This document shows positions 6,448-16,600 of a DNA stretch of 64,000 bases, in pieces. The translations under genes were made by a program, and so were the position numbers. Each line of letters opens with the position of its first letter. Within the stretch, counting starts at the first letter, position 1. The notes below the pieces were generated by a model that was not told where the DNA came from, made no database searches, and saw only the letters and a program-made list of their open reading frames with translations. Source of the stretch: UBA4085 sp964556755 (lineage in GTDB: Bacteria; Acidobacteriota; Aminicenantia; Aminicenantales; UBA4085); contig CAZKXI010000003.1 of the NCBI GenBank assembly GCA_964556755.1, forward strand, positions 1 to 64,000, written 5' to 3'.

Positions 6448-9327
6448 ATGCGCAGACTCTCCGTTTTCTTTATCGTGTTTTTTACGGCGGTGGCTTCGCT
6501 GCCGGCCGGCCTTCGCGCCCCCCAGACGACGGAGGCGCAGCTTGCGGCGCCGGAGAAGTGGGCGGCGGACCTGGATCTTCTGGCCAAGGAGCTTCCGGCC
6601 CGGCACAAGAACCTCTTCTTCAAGATCAGCCGCGAAGATTTCCAGGCCTCGGTGGCGGATCTGAAAGCCCGGATTCCCAAGCTCAACCGGACCGAGTTCC
6701 TCCTGGGCCTGTCCCGCCTCCTGGCCTCGGTCGGGGATTCCCACACCTCCTTCACCATCATGCCCCGGCGGGCCTTCCCCTTGAAGCTCTACTGGTTCAA
6801 GGACGGCATCTATGTCGTCGACACGACGCCCGAATTCGCGGGGCTTCTCAACGGCCGAATCGAGTCGGTGGACGGGCATCCCATCGAAGACGTCGTCCGG
6901 GCCTTCGCCGGGATCTTCCCCCATGACAACGAGGCTCAGGTTAAAGACTTCGTCCCGAGATTTTTGGGATCCTCCGAGCATCTGCTCGGGCTGGGGCTCC
7001 TCGCGGAGCCGGACAAGGCGACCTTCACGGTCCGGACGCCCAAGGGCGCCGTCGTCTCGGCCCAGATGGACAGCCTGGCCTTGGCCGACGTCCGGAAGGT
7101 CGCCTGGGCCGCGCCGGCGGTCGATCCCGCGAGCCTGCCTCCCTATCGCCGCCTGGCCGGATCGGCCTATGAATATGTTTATCTGCCGGCGGACAAGACG
7201 CTCTATTTCGCCTACAACTCCTGCCGGGACATGCCCAATAAGCCGTTCGCCGCCTTTTCGGCCGGCTTGTGGGAGACGATTCGCAAGAATCCCGTCGACA
7301 AGCTGGTCGTCGACCTGCGGGCCAACGGCGGCGGCGACTCCTCGATCCTCGATCCGTTCATCAACGAGCTGGCGGCGGACAAGAATCTCAACCAGAAGGG
7401 CCGCATCTTCGTCATCCTCGGCCGCCGGACCTTTTCTTCGGCCATCCTCAACGCCCTGGATCTCAGGAAGAAGACCGCGGCTGTCTTCTACGGCGAGCCG
7501 ACGGGCGGCCGGCCGAACCACTACGGCGAGATCCGGATGCTGACCCTGCCCAACCTGGGCATCCAAGTGTCCTACTCGACAAAATATTTCCGCTTCGTCG
7601 AAGGCGACGAGCCCTCGATACTCCCTGACGTCCCCGTCGATCTGACCTTGGCCGACTTCCTGGCTCTGCGCGATCCCGTTCTGGAGGCCATCCTGGCCCG
7701 GCCGGCTCCCGGCCGCCCCGTCGCCTCCTCCGATCACGAAGGCTGCACGGTCATCGGCGTCGGCCCCGGAGCCACCGTCGACGGCTCGGTCATCACCTCT
7801 CACACCGACTGCTGCTCCGAGTGCCGCATCCAAGTCATTCCCGGCCGGACCTTCCCCCCGGGCGCCATGGCGCCTGTCCATTGGGGCATGGCCTATTTCG
7901 GCGCCGGGGACGATCGCCGGCCTCTGCCCCTGGGAGACTTCGGCAAGGTCATTGGGCACATCCCCCAGGCCGAACGGACTTATACCTACTTCCACACTGG
8001 CTACTCGCAGATGAACGAGAAGCAGCTGGCCATCGGCGAGAGCACCTGCTCCCAGCGGGCCGAGCTGGACGTTCCCTATGTCGAAGGGCTGACCCGCCAG
8101 ATCATGACCGTCGAGCAAGCCCAGGTCTTCGCTCTGCAGCGCTGCGCTTCGGCCCGCGAGGCGGTCAAGCTCATCGGCGGCTTGGTGGAAAAATACGGCT
8201 TTCTGCCTTCTTGCAGCGGTTCCGAGGCGCTCTGTATCGCCGATCCGAGGGAGCTGTGGGAGATGGAGATCTGCAGCGTGGGCCCGGAGTGGACGCCGGA
8301 AAGCGGCAAGCCCGGTGCCATCTGGGCGGCCCGCCGCATCCCCGACGATCACGTCATCGTCATTGCGAACTATTTCCGCATCCGCGAGATTGACCCCGGC
8401 GATCAGGGAACGCTCGTCTCGCCCAACTACATGACCGAGGCCGTCAGCCGCGGCTGGTATGACCCCGAGTCCGGGCGGCCGTTCATCTGGCAGGAAGCCT
8501 ATGCGCCCCCCATCCGGGAGGGCAATCTCAGCCGGATGTGGCTCGTCACAAGCTCCCTGGCGCCGTCTTTGAAAGCCTGGCCCAAGCGGTCTATGTCCGA
8601 TTTCGCCGGGCCGGCGACGCTCTATTCGCAGGACATCGAGGGCGCCGCGTTCTATCCCTATTCGTTCAAGCCGGAGCGCAAGGTCTCCGTCCGTGATATC
8701 ATCGCCTTCCAACGCTCCGCCTTCGAGGACACGATCTACGACATGACCCTCGACCCGGCTTGGGCCGTTGCGGGCGGAGGAGGGCGGATGGTGAAAAGCC
8801 CCATGGCCTCGCCGTTCATCGGGCCCGATCTCGAGCGCGCGCTCGGCATCCGCCACCACCGGACGATCGCCACGGAGGGCTACGGCATGGTCGCCCAGCT
8901 ACGCTCCTGGCTCCCCGACGCTATCGGAGGGATCTATTGGTTCTACGTCGACAATCCCTTCGTCAGCCCTTATATCCCGATCTATGCCGGGGTGACCGAC
9001 GTCTCGCCGTTCTACAAGACCTACGACTACTTCGCCTTCAGCGAGGACTCGGCCCGCTGGGCCGTCGATTTCGTCGAGAAGCTGATGCTCCTGCGCTGGC
9101 AGGCGGCGGTCAAGGACCTGCGCCAGGCCCGCGACCCGGTCGAAGCCGCCTTCTTCGCCGAGCAGGGCAAGGTCGATGCCGAGGCGGCGGCGCTGCTGGA
9201 GAAAGATCCGGCCGAGGCCGCCAAGTTTCTGACCGCCTTGACCATCGGGCGTATGGAGAAGCTGGTCGATCTCTACCGGAATCTGCGCCGAAAGCTGCTG
9301 ACGAAATACACGGGAGACGGGGTATGA
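6448..9327 (+). CDS. Secreted S41-like peptidase fused to a C69 (Ntn-type) dipeptidase
   Basis: The ATG at 6448 gives 959 residues and a clean signal peptide (MRRLSVFFIVFFTAVASLPAG); an upstream start would bury it. Residues about 30-425 form an S41/tail-specific-protease-like domain: GDSHTSF near the front, LRANGGGDSS, the likely nucleophile region RTFSSA (S330/S331), and GEPTGG. From residue 430 the chain becomes a peptidase C69 (dipeptidase A-like) domain beginning DHEGCTVIGVGPGATVDGS, with C433 where the family's N-terminal nucleophile Cys lies. C69 enzymes are Ntn hydrolases that normally expose this Cys by removing a short propeptide; here the whole S41 domain takes that place. No stop or restart lies between the domains. 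The product is probably periplasmic or extracellular and acts on oligopeptides. It overlaps the next gene by 4 nt. Confidence 0.88.
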   Translation: MRRLSVFFIVFFTAVASLPAGLRAPQTTEAQLAAPEKWAADLDLLAKELPARHKNLFFKISREDFQASVADLKARIPKLNRTEFLLGLSRLLASVGDSHTSFTIMPRRAFPLKLYWFKDGIYVVDTTPEFAGLLNGRIESVDGHPIEDVVRAFAGIFPHDNEAQVKDFVPRFLGSSEHLLGLGLLAEPDKATFTVRTPKGAVVSAQMDSLALADVRKVAWAAPAVDPASLPPYRRLAGSAYEYVYLPADKTLYFAYNSCRDMPNKPFAAFSAGLWETIRKNPVDKLVVDLRANGGGDSSILDPFINELAADKNLNQKGRIFVILGRRTFSSAILNALDLRKKTAAVFYGEPTGGRPNHYGEIRMLTLPNLGIQVSYSTKYFRFVEGDEPSILPDVPVDLTLADFLALRDPVLEAILARPAPGRPVASSDHEGCTVIGVGPGATVDGSVITSHTDCCSECRIQVIPGRTFPPGAMAPVHWGMAYFGAGDDRRPLPLGDFGKVIGHIPQAERTYTYFHTGYSQMNEKQLAIGESTCSQRAELDVPYVEGLTRQIMTVEQAQVFALQRCASAREAVKLIGGLVEKYGFLPSCSGSEALCIADPRELWEMEICSVGPEWTPESGKPGAIWAARRIPDDHVIVIANYFRIREIDPGDQGTLVSPNYMTEAVSRGWYDPESGRPFIWQEAYAPPIREGNLSRMWLVTSSLAPSLKAWPKRSMSDFAGPATLYSQDIEGAAFYPYSFKPERKVSVRDIIAFQRSAFEDTIYDMTLDPAWAVAGGGGRMVKSPMASPFIGPDLERALGIRHHRTIATEGYGMVAQLRSWLPDAIGGIYWFYVDNPFVSPYIPIYAGVTDVSPFYKTYDYFAFSEDSARWAVDFVEKLMLLRWQAAVKDLRQARDPVEAAFFAEQGKVDAEAAALLEKDPAEAAKFLTALTIGRMEKLVDLYRNLRRKLLTKYTGDGV

Positions 9328-10079
9328 TGCCGCTGCCGGAGGCCGGGGAAGAGAACCGAGTCGGGGACGGGGCCGTTCGAGGATCGGAAAGGAAGTCTGG
9401 GCTGAACCAGGACGGGCTCCGGCGCCTGCGGCAGGTCCTGGGCATGACCGTCGTGATCGGGCTGGCGCTCTTCCTGCCGGCCTGGCGGATCGACTGGTAT
9501 AACGGGTGGGCCTATATCGGCTTGTACTTCGCCTGTCTGGCCGCCGGCGGAGCCTGGATGATCCGCCATCATCCCGGCGTCGTCAACGAGCGCGGACGGA
9601 AAGACGACCGGACCAAGTCCTTCGACAAGATCATCGCGCCCATCTACCTCCTGTTCGGGGTGGCCCAGTACGTCGTCGCCGGCCTGGATGAGCGCTTCGG
9701 CTGGACCGACGTCCCCCTGGCCCTGGAGATCCTCGGCGGAGCCGGCTTTGTCGCTTCGATGATGGCCATCTTTTGGGCCATGGCCAACAATCCTTTCCTG
9801 GCTACTACCGTGCGGATCCATGCCAAGGACGGGCATCGGGTCGCCACGACGGGCCCTTACCGGATCGTGCGCCACCCCATGTATGCCTCGAGCCTTCTCT
9901 TCAGCTGGGTGACGGGATGCCTCCTTGACTCGTGGTGGGCCTTGCTCGTTACGGCTCTCAGCCTGGTCGTTCTGGTCATCCGGACGACGCTGGAGGACCG
10001 CGCCCTCATGGCCGAGCTCGAGGGGTACCCCGCGTATGCCGCCGAGGTCCGTTACAGGCTGCTGCCGGGCCTGTGGTGA
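9324..10079 (+). CDS. Isoprenylcysteine carboxyl methyltransferase-like membrane protein
   Basis: The start ATG overlaps the preceding TGA (ATGA), so translation is coupled to the S41-C69 peptidase. The 251-residue protein has a charged N-terminal stretch of about 35 residues, then four to five hydrophobic segments (TVVIGLALFLPAW, AYIGLYFACLAAGGAW, LLVTALSLVVLVI). The C-terminal signature GPYRIVRHPMYAS is the SAM-binding motif of the ICMT/PEMT-type methyltransferase fold. Bacterial members methylate lipids, thiols or small molecules, mostly unidentified. The domain is clear; the substrate is unknown, and coupling to a peptidase does not define it. Confidence 0.85.
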   Translation: MMPLPEAGEENRVGDGAVRGSERKSGLNQDGLRRLRQVLGMTVVIGLALFLPAWRIDWYNGWAYIGLYFACLAAGGAWMIRHHPGVVNERGRKDDRTKSFDKIIAPIYLLFGVAQYVVAGLDERFGWTDVPLALEILGGAGFVASMMAIFWAMANNPFLATTVRIHAKDGHRVATTGPYRIVRHPMYASSLLFSWVTGCLLDSWWALLVTALSLVVLVIRTTLEDRALMAELEGYPAYAAEVRYRLLPGLW

Positions 10080-10094
10080 AAGGAGTGGCGGGCC

Positions 10095-10129
10095 GGCCGG
10101 CCGAATGCGGCGCTATCGCATTCGCCGGC
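10095..10129. terminator. Hairpin between convergent genes, probable bidirectional terminator
   Basis: Arms CGAATGCG (10102-10109) and CGCATTCG (10117-10124) pair perfectly around a 7-nt loop. After a one-base bulge, GCCGG/CCGGC extends the stem to 10129. It fills the 49-bp gap between the convergent methyltransferase and antiporter genes. There is no long T tract, so efficiency is uncertain. Confidence 0.55.
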
Positions 10130-12330
10130 TAGATCGGGCAGGCGGCGCCGTGCGGCACAAGCTCCTCGGACACGGCGCTCCGGCACATCTCGCGCACGGC
10201 CGCGGCGCTGCCGATGGCCACCAGGCGGTCGCCGGCCCGAAGGATCTCTTCGGGACCCGGGGTCATGAGGCGCTCCTCGCCGCGGCGGATGCCGATGACC
10301 GACACGCTGTAGAGGCGGCGCATATCGAGGTCGGCCAGCGACCGGCCGGCCACCCGCTCTCCCGGCAGGACGTCGAGCTCGGCGATGACGAAGCGCTCCC
10401 CTCCGCTCAGCTCTCCGGACTCCAGGGGGATCCTCAGGTGGTCTTCCGCGTTTCGCAGCTGCTCGAGGGACCCGACCATGACCAGCCGGTCGCCGGGAAA
10501 GACCTGAAAGTCGGCCCCGGGATCGTAGTGGACGCGGCCGGCCCGGCTGACGGCCAAGATAGTCGCCCCGGCGCTGGCCGGCGGGAGGATATCGCGGACG
10601 GTGCGGCCGGCGGCGGCCGCTCCGGCCGGGAGGCGGATCTCGCGGAAGGCCACGGGCCAGTGGACGTTCTCGGGCAGCATGTCCATGGTGTCGGTCAGGT
10701 CGTCGACGGCCTGCTCGGCCGCGTCGATGTAGGGGCGGAAGACGATGTCCGCCCCGGCCTTCTCGAAGGCGTCGGCCTCCTCCTGGCTGGCGGCCGTCAG
10801 GGCCACCCGCCCTTCGAAGCCGAGCTTCTTCATCTGATGAAGGAGGGCCAGGTTCAGATCGCGGATCCGGGCCGTGCCGACCACCCAGCGGGCTCTGGAC
10901 AGGGGCAGCTGGACGCCGAAGTCCGGGTCCATCACGTCGCCGAAGAGGACCGGGACGCCGCGGTCCCGGCCCCGGCGCAGCGCCTCGGGATCGAAGTCGA
11001 TGCCCAGCAGGCTCCGCCCCCGCTGCTGCAGGTATCCGGCGATGCCGCTGCCGTAGTTGCCCAGACCGACCAGGATGACGTCGATGGATCCGGCCTGGCC
11101 GGGAGCATCATCGGCCGTCTCGCGGTGCGGGATGCGCCGCTCGAGAAGCCGCAGGAGACGGGCCAGCCGGCGGTAGAGAGGGCCCGAATAGAGGATCAGG
11201 TAGGTCGAGCCGAAGATCGTCGCCACCCCGACCAGGGTGATCAGCCCCATGATCTCCGGGCTGATGTGCCCCAAGGAGAGCCCCATGGCGGCCACGATCA
11301 GGGAGAACTCGCTGATCTGGGCCACCGTCAAGCCGGCCAGAAACCCGGTCCGGCTGCGGTAGCCCATCACGCCCATGATGATCATGACGATGAGGGGATT
11401 GCCGATCAGGACGAAGACGGAGAAGAGGGCCGCGGGGCCGATCTGTGAGCCGACCATCGACCAATCCAAGCGGGCCCCCAGGTCGATGAAGAAGAAGAGG
11501 AGGAGGAAGTCGCGCAGGCCGGCCAGCCGGGCTCCCAAGGCGTCGCGGTACTCCGTCGAGGCCAGGGATACGCCGGCCAGGAAAGCTCCCACCTCCTTGC
11601 TGAACCCCAGCGACTCGCCGGCGGCGCCGAGGATGACCGCCCAGGCGACCGCGAAGAGCGACAGCATCTCCTGGGACCGGGCCAGGGCCTTGGCCAGGCG
11701 GGGGATGACCTTCCAGGTCAGCAGGACGACCAGGCCCAGGAAGCCCAGGAACTTGGCTAAGACGATCAGTATGGAGACGAAGGTCGAGGCGGAGGCCGGC
11801 GTCCGGGCTCCCAGCGTCGTCAGGATGACCAGGGCGACGATGGCGGCGATGTCCTGGACGATCAGAAAGCCGATGGCGATCTGGCCGTGCAGGGAGTCGA
11901 TCTCGTTCTTGTCCGAGAGGAGCTTGACGACGATGATGGTGCTGGAGAAGGTCAGGGCCACGGCCACGTAGACGGCGCCGAGGAGGCTCATCCTCATGGC
12001 CAGGGCGATGAGCAGGCCGAAGGCGCTGGTGAAGACGATCTGGCCCAGCCCGGTCGCCAGGGCCACGGGCCCGATCGAACGGACCAGGTGGACATCCAGG
12101 CTCAGGCCGACGATGAAGAGCAGCAGGGCGATGCCGATCTGGGCCAGCAGCTCGATGCTGCCGTGGCTGGCGATGATGCCCAGGCCGGCCGGTCCGGCCA
12201 AGATGCCGGCCGCCAGGAACATGATGATCAGCGGCTGGCGCAGCTTCTGGCCCAGAGCGCCCAGCACGGCGGCCATGGCCAGGATGACGGCGATCTCGAC
12301 GAAGGCGCTGGGAAGGGTCATCGGCGCCAT
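10129..12330 (-). CDS. CPA2-family monovalent cation:proton antiporter with TrkA-N and two TrkA-C domains
   Basis: The product is about 733 residues; Met at 12330 or 12321 can serve as start. Residues about 1-385 are a 12-13 segment Na+/H+ exchanger domain with typical CPA2 stretches (GIALLLFIVGLSLDV, FSSTIIVVKLLSDKNE, GFLIVQDIAAI, KEVGAFLAGVSLA). A TrkA-N (RCK) nucleotide-binding domain follows (VILVGLGNYGSGIAGYL ... GIDFD, about 420-540), then two TrkA-C ligand domains at the C-terminus. The layout is that of KefB/KefC-like or YbaL-like exchangers, which move K+ or Na+ against H+ across the inner membrane under cytoplasmic ligand control. It lies 44 bp downstream of the CARDB gene on the same strand. 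Confidence 0.92.
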   Translation of the reverse strand: MAPMTLPSAFVEIAVILAMAAVLGALGQKLRQPLIIMFLAAGILAGPAGLGIIASHGSIELLAQIGIALLLFIVGLSLDVHLVRSIGPVALATGLGQIVFTSAFGLLIALAMRMSLLGAVYVAVALTFSSTIIVVKLLSDKNEIDSLHGQIAIGFLIVQDIAAIVALVILTTLGARTPASASTFVSILIVLAKFLGFLGLVVLLTWKVIPRLAKALARSQEMLSLFAVAWAVILGAAGESLGFSKEVGAFLAGVSLASTEYRDALGARLAGLRDFLLLFFFIDLGARLDWSMVGSQIGPAALFSVFVLIGNPLIVMIIMGVMGYRSRTGFLAGLTVAQISEFSLIVAAMGLSLGHISPEIMGLITLVGVATIFGSTYLILYSGPLYRRLARLLRLLERRIPHRETADDAPGQAGSIDVILVGLGNYGSGIAGYLQQRGRSLLGIDFDPEALRRGRDRGVPVLFGDVMDPDFGVQLPLSRARWVVGTARIRDLNLALLHQMKKLGFEGRVALTAASQEEADAFEKAGADIVFRPYIDAAEQAVDDLTDTMDMLPENVHWPVAFREIRLPAGAAAAGRTVRDILPPASAGATILAVSRAGRVHYDPGADFQVFPGDRLVMVGSLEQLRNAEDHLRIPLESGELSGGERFVIAELDVLPGERVAGRSLADLDMRRLYSVSVIGIRRGEERLMTPGPEEILRAGDRLVAIGSAAAVREMCRSAVSEELVPHGAACPI

Positions 12331-12374
12331 TTTAGCACAGGCACCCCTCGATCCGGTCCGGTCGGCGCCCGGGG

Positions 12375-13421
12375 TTATTGGATCGTGAAGGACACCTGTC
12401 CGGCCAGGAAGGACACGCCCTTGGGGCCCTCGAAGATGATGGGCAGGTAGCTCCCGGCCGGGAGGGCCGGAATGCGGACCTTGATCAGGCCGTTGGCCCA
12501 GGCGGTGACGACGGCTTCGCCGAGGCACTGGGCGCCGTGCGTCAGGCAGACCTTCCTTGTCCCTTGGGCGCCGCCGTTGTTGACGCACATGATGCCGACG
12601 TCCGCGCCGGCCGGTCCGGAGGGCGGGTTCATGGCCGTGATCACCGTCCCCCAGACTTCGGATTGGGTCCTGCAGACGGGCCGTCCGGCGTCGAGGATCT
12701 GGATGCTGTAGGTCTCGGATCCGGGAGGGATGATGCCGCCGGCGAAGACCTTGATCATGGTGGGCGACCAGCCATCGGCCGTCATGGGGACGCTGTAGGA
12801 GCCGGCCTGGGCGGTCAGCCCCGCCTTCCAGGCGCCGAAGCCCTTGCCGCGGAAATACCAGTAGGGCCGGCTGCCGGCGGCCGTCATCCAGCTGTCCTCG
12901 ACCATGGCCTTGACCCAGCCCTGGGCTTCGGCGGTGTTGTTCGACTCATTCTTCTCTTTATGTTGGTCGTCGGGATCGATGACGGCGGTGAAATAATAGG
13001 CGCCGTAGGACAGCGAGTCCGGGATGCGAACCTGCGAGAAGGTCACTTGGGTGGAAGCCAGGGGCGCGAGGGCGGTGGTGACCGCGGCTTCCCCGATGAC
13101 GGTGGAGCCGGGCGCCGGAGAGTAGGGAAACGAGACGGAGCCCAGCGGACTTGTCGAGAGCACGAGCTTGACGGAGAAGCTCTTGGCCGACCGGTTGCCC
13201 CAGTTGCTGACCCGCAGCTGGATCGCGCCGGCCACGTCGTTGCCGACTTCGAACCAGCTCGGCTGCTCGTTGACTTGGAGCGTGCCCTTGAAATCCGGCT
13301 GTCCCAGCGTGTCCAAGCCGGGGAGCTTGCGTATCTGCTCCCTGCCTGCGCCGAATCCCAGAAGGACGGCTGCTCCCAGGACAAGCATCACCGCCGCCGG
13401 CCTCAAGCTTGATCGTTTCAT
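12375..13421 (-). CDS. Secreted CARDB-domain protein with a C-terminal TIG-like domain
   Basis: It starts at 13421 behind GGAGGAGG and encodes 348 residues with a signal peptide (AAVMLVLGAAVLLGFG). Residues about 45-175 form a CARDB/APHP-type beta-sandwich (IQLRVSNWGNRSAKSF ... LASTQVTFSQVRIP ... YYFTAVIDPDD). The last 90 residues look like an IPT/TIG domain (ITAMNPPSGPAGADVGI). Both are extracellular adhesion or ligand-binding folds without catalytic motifs. The gene lies upstream of the antiporter on the same strand, and its 5' region is divergent from the GH78 gene. Confidence 0.75.
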   Translation of the reverse strand: MKRSSLRPAAVMLVLGAAVLLGFGAGREQIRKLPGLDTLGQPDFKGTLQVNEQPSWFEVGNDVAGAIQLRVSNWGNRSAKSFSVKLVLSTSPLGSVSFPYSPAPGSTVIGEAAVTTALAPLASTQVTFSQVRIPDSLSYGAYYFTAVIDPDDQHKEKNESNNTAEAQGWVKAMVEDSWMTAAGSRPYWYFRGKGFGAWKAGLTAQAGSYSVPMTADGWSPTMIKVFAGGIIPPGSETYSIQILDAGRPVCRTQSEVWGTVITAMNPPSGPAGADVGIMCVNNGGAQGTRKVCLTHGAQCLGEAVVTAWANGLIKVRIPALPAGSYLPIIFEGPKGVSFLAGQVSFTIQ

Positions 13422-13626
13422 CGACCCTCCTCCCGACCGGTCGCCCGAGACGGCGCCCGTTCGCACGCTCTCTTGCCCTTAGACTAAGATGCCGCGGCGG
13501 CGAAGTCAACCGGCTTCGGGCGGGCTTGGGTGGAAGGGCGAGCCGGGTTCTTGACGGCGCCGGCCCAGGGCGATATCTTCAGCAAGGCCGCCCGGGCAAT
13601 GCGGCGGCAGGAAGGAACGCCGTCCC

Positions 13627-16600
13627 ATGAATCAATCCCTTCTCTCCCGATCGTCCCATCGTGCTCTCATGGCCGTCCTGTCGACCGCCTTGCTAGCGGC
13701 CGCCGTTCTCACGCCCGCGGGCGCGTCGGCTGCGCCCCCATGGTCCGCCTTCAGGGCGGCGGCGGGGGCGCGGATCGAGGGTCTGACGACGGAGTACGCG
13801 TCGACCCCTCTTGGCATCGACGCCGCTGCGCCGCGCTTCGGCTGGCGGATGAACGCGCCGGCCGGAGCCAGAGGGCTGGCTCAGGCGGCCTGGCGCGTCG
13901 TGGTCAAGGATCCCGCGGGGAAGACCGTTTGGGACAGCGGGAAGACCGCCGGGTCCGGATCCATCGGCATCGTCTATGCCGGCGGGCCCCTGCGGCCGGC
14001 GACACGGTACACTTGGAATGTCTCGGTCTGGGACGAGGCGGGCTCGGAGACGGGCGCGTCGTCCTGGTTCGAGACTGGGCTGATGAATCCCGATCCCGCC
14101 CTGCCGGCCTGGGAAGGCGCGGCCTGGATCGGCGGCGGGGACGACGACCTCGTCCTCTATGCTCCTTACCTTCCAGCCTATCTCATCTGCTTCGATCTGG
14201 CGATCCGGGAGGGAAGCGCCCGGGCCGGCTTCATCTTGGGGGCCAACGACTCCCGGCTGATGGACGAGAACAAGAACATCTATCGGATCCGGCCCCCCCG
14301 CGACGGCAGCTACATCGAGGTCGAGCTGGATGTGGCGGGCGCGGACGGCTCGGAGGGCGGCCGGGCCCGGCTGAACGTCTATCGGGCCGGGTACGCCGCG
14401 AAGGATGATCCGCGCCGGCCGCTCGGATCTTTCGCGGTGCGGAAGGACGTCATCAATGTCGCCAACCGGCACGCCGCGCATGCCGTCGAGATCAGGGGGC
14501 TTTACGGCGATCTGACCCTGGCGCTGGACGGGCAGTCGGACTTCTTCGAAGACGAGGAGCCGGCCGTTCCCGTCGCCGGTGCGCCGGTCCCTGGACGGCC
14601 GCGCAGCCCGGCGGCAATCGTCCACGTCAATCCCTTGGGCCAGGGCACCGATCTCATTCCTTTTGGCATGCTCTGCGAGATCGGATTCAGCGCCCGGGCC
14701 GGGCAAGAAGCGTCCTTCTCCAACTTGCGGATCTCCAACGTCCGGCAGCCGGGGAAGACTCTGTTTCGAGAGGACTTGGCCGAAGCGCCTTACGACGGCA
14801 TCTTCCGCGGGCCCGCGAAGGGTCCGGATTCGGGCCTCAAGGTCGAGGGCGGCGCCTACCGGATCTCGGGAGGCCGAGCCGGGGCGTTCGTGGCCGCCGA
14901 CCCGAGCCGGAATTCCATGCCCATGCTCCGGACGGAATTCGCGGTCGCAGACAAGAAGGTCGAGTCCGCCCGTCTCTCCATCACCGCCCGCGGCATCTAC
15001 GAGGCCTGGATGAACGGCCGGCGGGTGGGGGACGACTGGTATAACCCCGGATTGACCCAGTACAACAAGACCCAGATGTACCAGACCTACGACGTCACCT
15101 CCCTCGTCGTCCCCGGGGCCAACGCCCTGGGGGCCCTGCTGGGCGAGGGCTGGTGGAGCGGGCAGATGAGCTTCACCACGAGCTGGAATTATTTCGGCGA
15201 CAGGCCTTCTCTTCTGGCCAAGCTGGTCATCGAATACCAGGACGGCGGGCGCGACGTCGTCGTCTCCGGCGAAAGAGACTGGAGATTCTTCGGCGGCGGG
15301 CCGGTCGTCTACGGCAGCCTGCAGCAGGGGGAAGTCCATGACGCGACGCGGGAGGGGGCCGTCGAGGGCTGGAGCGAGGCGGGCTACGACGATCGGGCCT
15401 GGAAGCGGGCCTCGGATGTGTCGCTGGAAGGGAGCGCCTTTCCCGGCTTCGACTTTGGAAAGATGGCCCTCATCGGGCAGATCGGGGGCAACGCCGGCCT
15501 CTTCGAGACGCTGACGGCCAAGAGCGTCAAGGAAGTCCGGCCGGGCGTTTTCGTCTACGACATGGGCCAAAACCTCGTCGGCGTCCCCTCGATTGCCTTC
15601 GCGGATGGGAAGGCCGGCCGCCGGGTCACGCTGCGCTTCGCCGAGATGCTCTACCCCGACCTGGCCGAGTCCGGCCCGAACGTCGGGATGATCATGACCG
15701 AGAACTACCGCGCGGCCCTGTGCCAGGACATCTATGTGATGAAGGACGGGCCGCAGGTCTTCCAGCCCCGCTTCACGTCGCGCGGGTATCAATACGTGGA
15801 GATCACCGGTCTTCCGAAGGCGCCGCCGCCGGAGGCCGTCAAGGGCCTGGCTCTCAGCTCGATCCGCGAGCTGAGCGCCGCCTACGAGTCCTCCCACGCC
15901 AAGGTCAACCGCCTATGGTCGAACCTGGTCTGGTCCAACGTAGACAACTTCCTGTCCATCCCGACGGACTGCCCCCAGCGCAACGAGCGCATGGGTTGGG
16001 GTGGGGACATCAGCGTCTTTTCCAGGACCGCGACCTACGTCTCCGACGCCGGCCAGTTCCTGCGGCGTCACCTGCTGGCGCTTCGCGACATGCAGGAGCC
16101 CAGCGGCAAGTTCACCGACATCGCGCCGATCGGCGGCGGCTTCGGCGGGGCCCTTTGGGGCAGCGCCGGGATCACCGTGGCCTGGGAGGCCTATCAGCAG
16201 TACGGCGACCTGGAGCTGCTGCGCGAGCATTACCCGGCCATGAAGGCCTACATGGACTATCTGGATAAGTCCATCCGGCCCGAGACCGGGCTTGTCTCGG
16301 ACTCGGCGCTCGGCGACTGGCTGGGCCCGCAGAACGATCGGCTGGGGACGGACTTCCTGGTCACCGCCTACCACGTCTTCGACCTGGACATCATGGCCCG
16401 AACCGCGAAGCTTCTGGGGAAGGTTGATGACGAGGCCAGGCTCCTCGGCCGTCGCGACGAGCGCAAGGCTTTCTTCAACAAGACCTTCGTCGGACCGAAC
16501 AAGAAAGCCCTCGGCTACTTCCGGGCGAGCCGTGGCCGTGACGGGAGGCCCGCCACGCCGGCCGGATTCAGGGAGGCCGACACGCAGACCGCCTACGCGG

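Noticed and set aside
6430..8859. An 809-codon antisense frame under the S41-C69 gene
   Set aside because: No recognisable domain or RBS; a composition shadow.
13693..15897. A 734-codon antisense frame under GH78
   Set aside because: Shadow of a confident GH78 gene, with no start signal.
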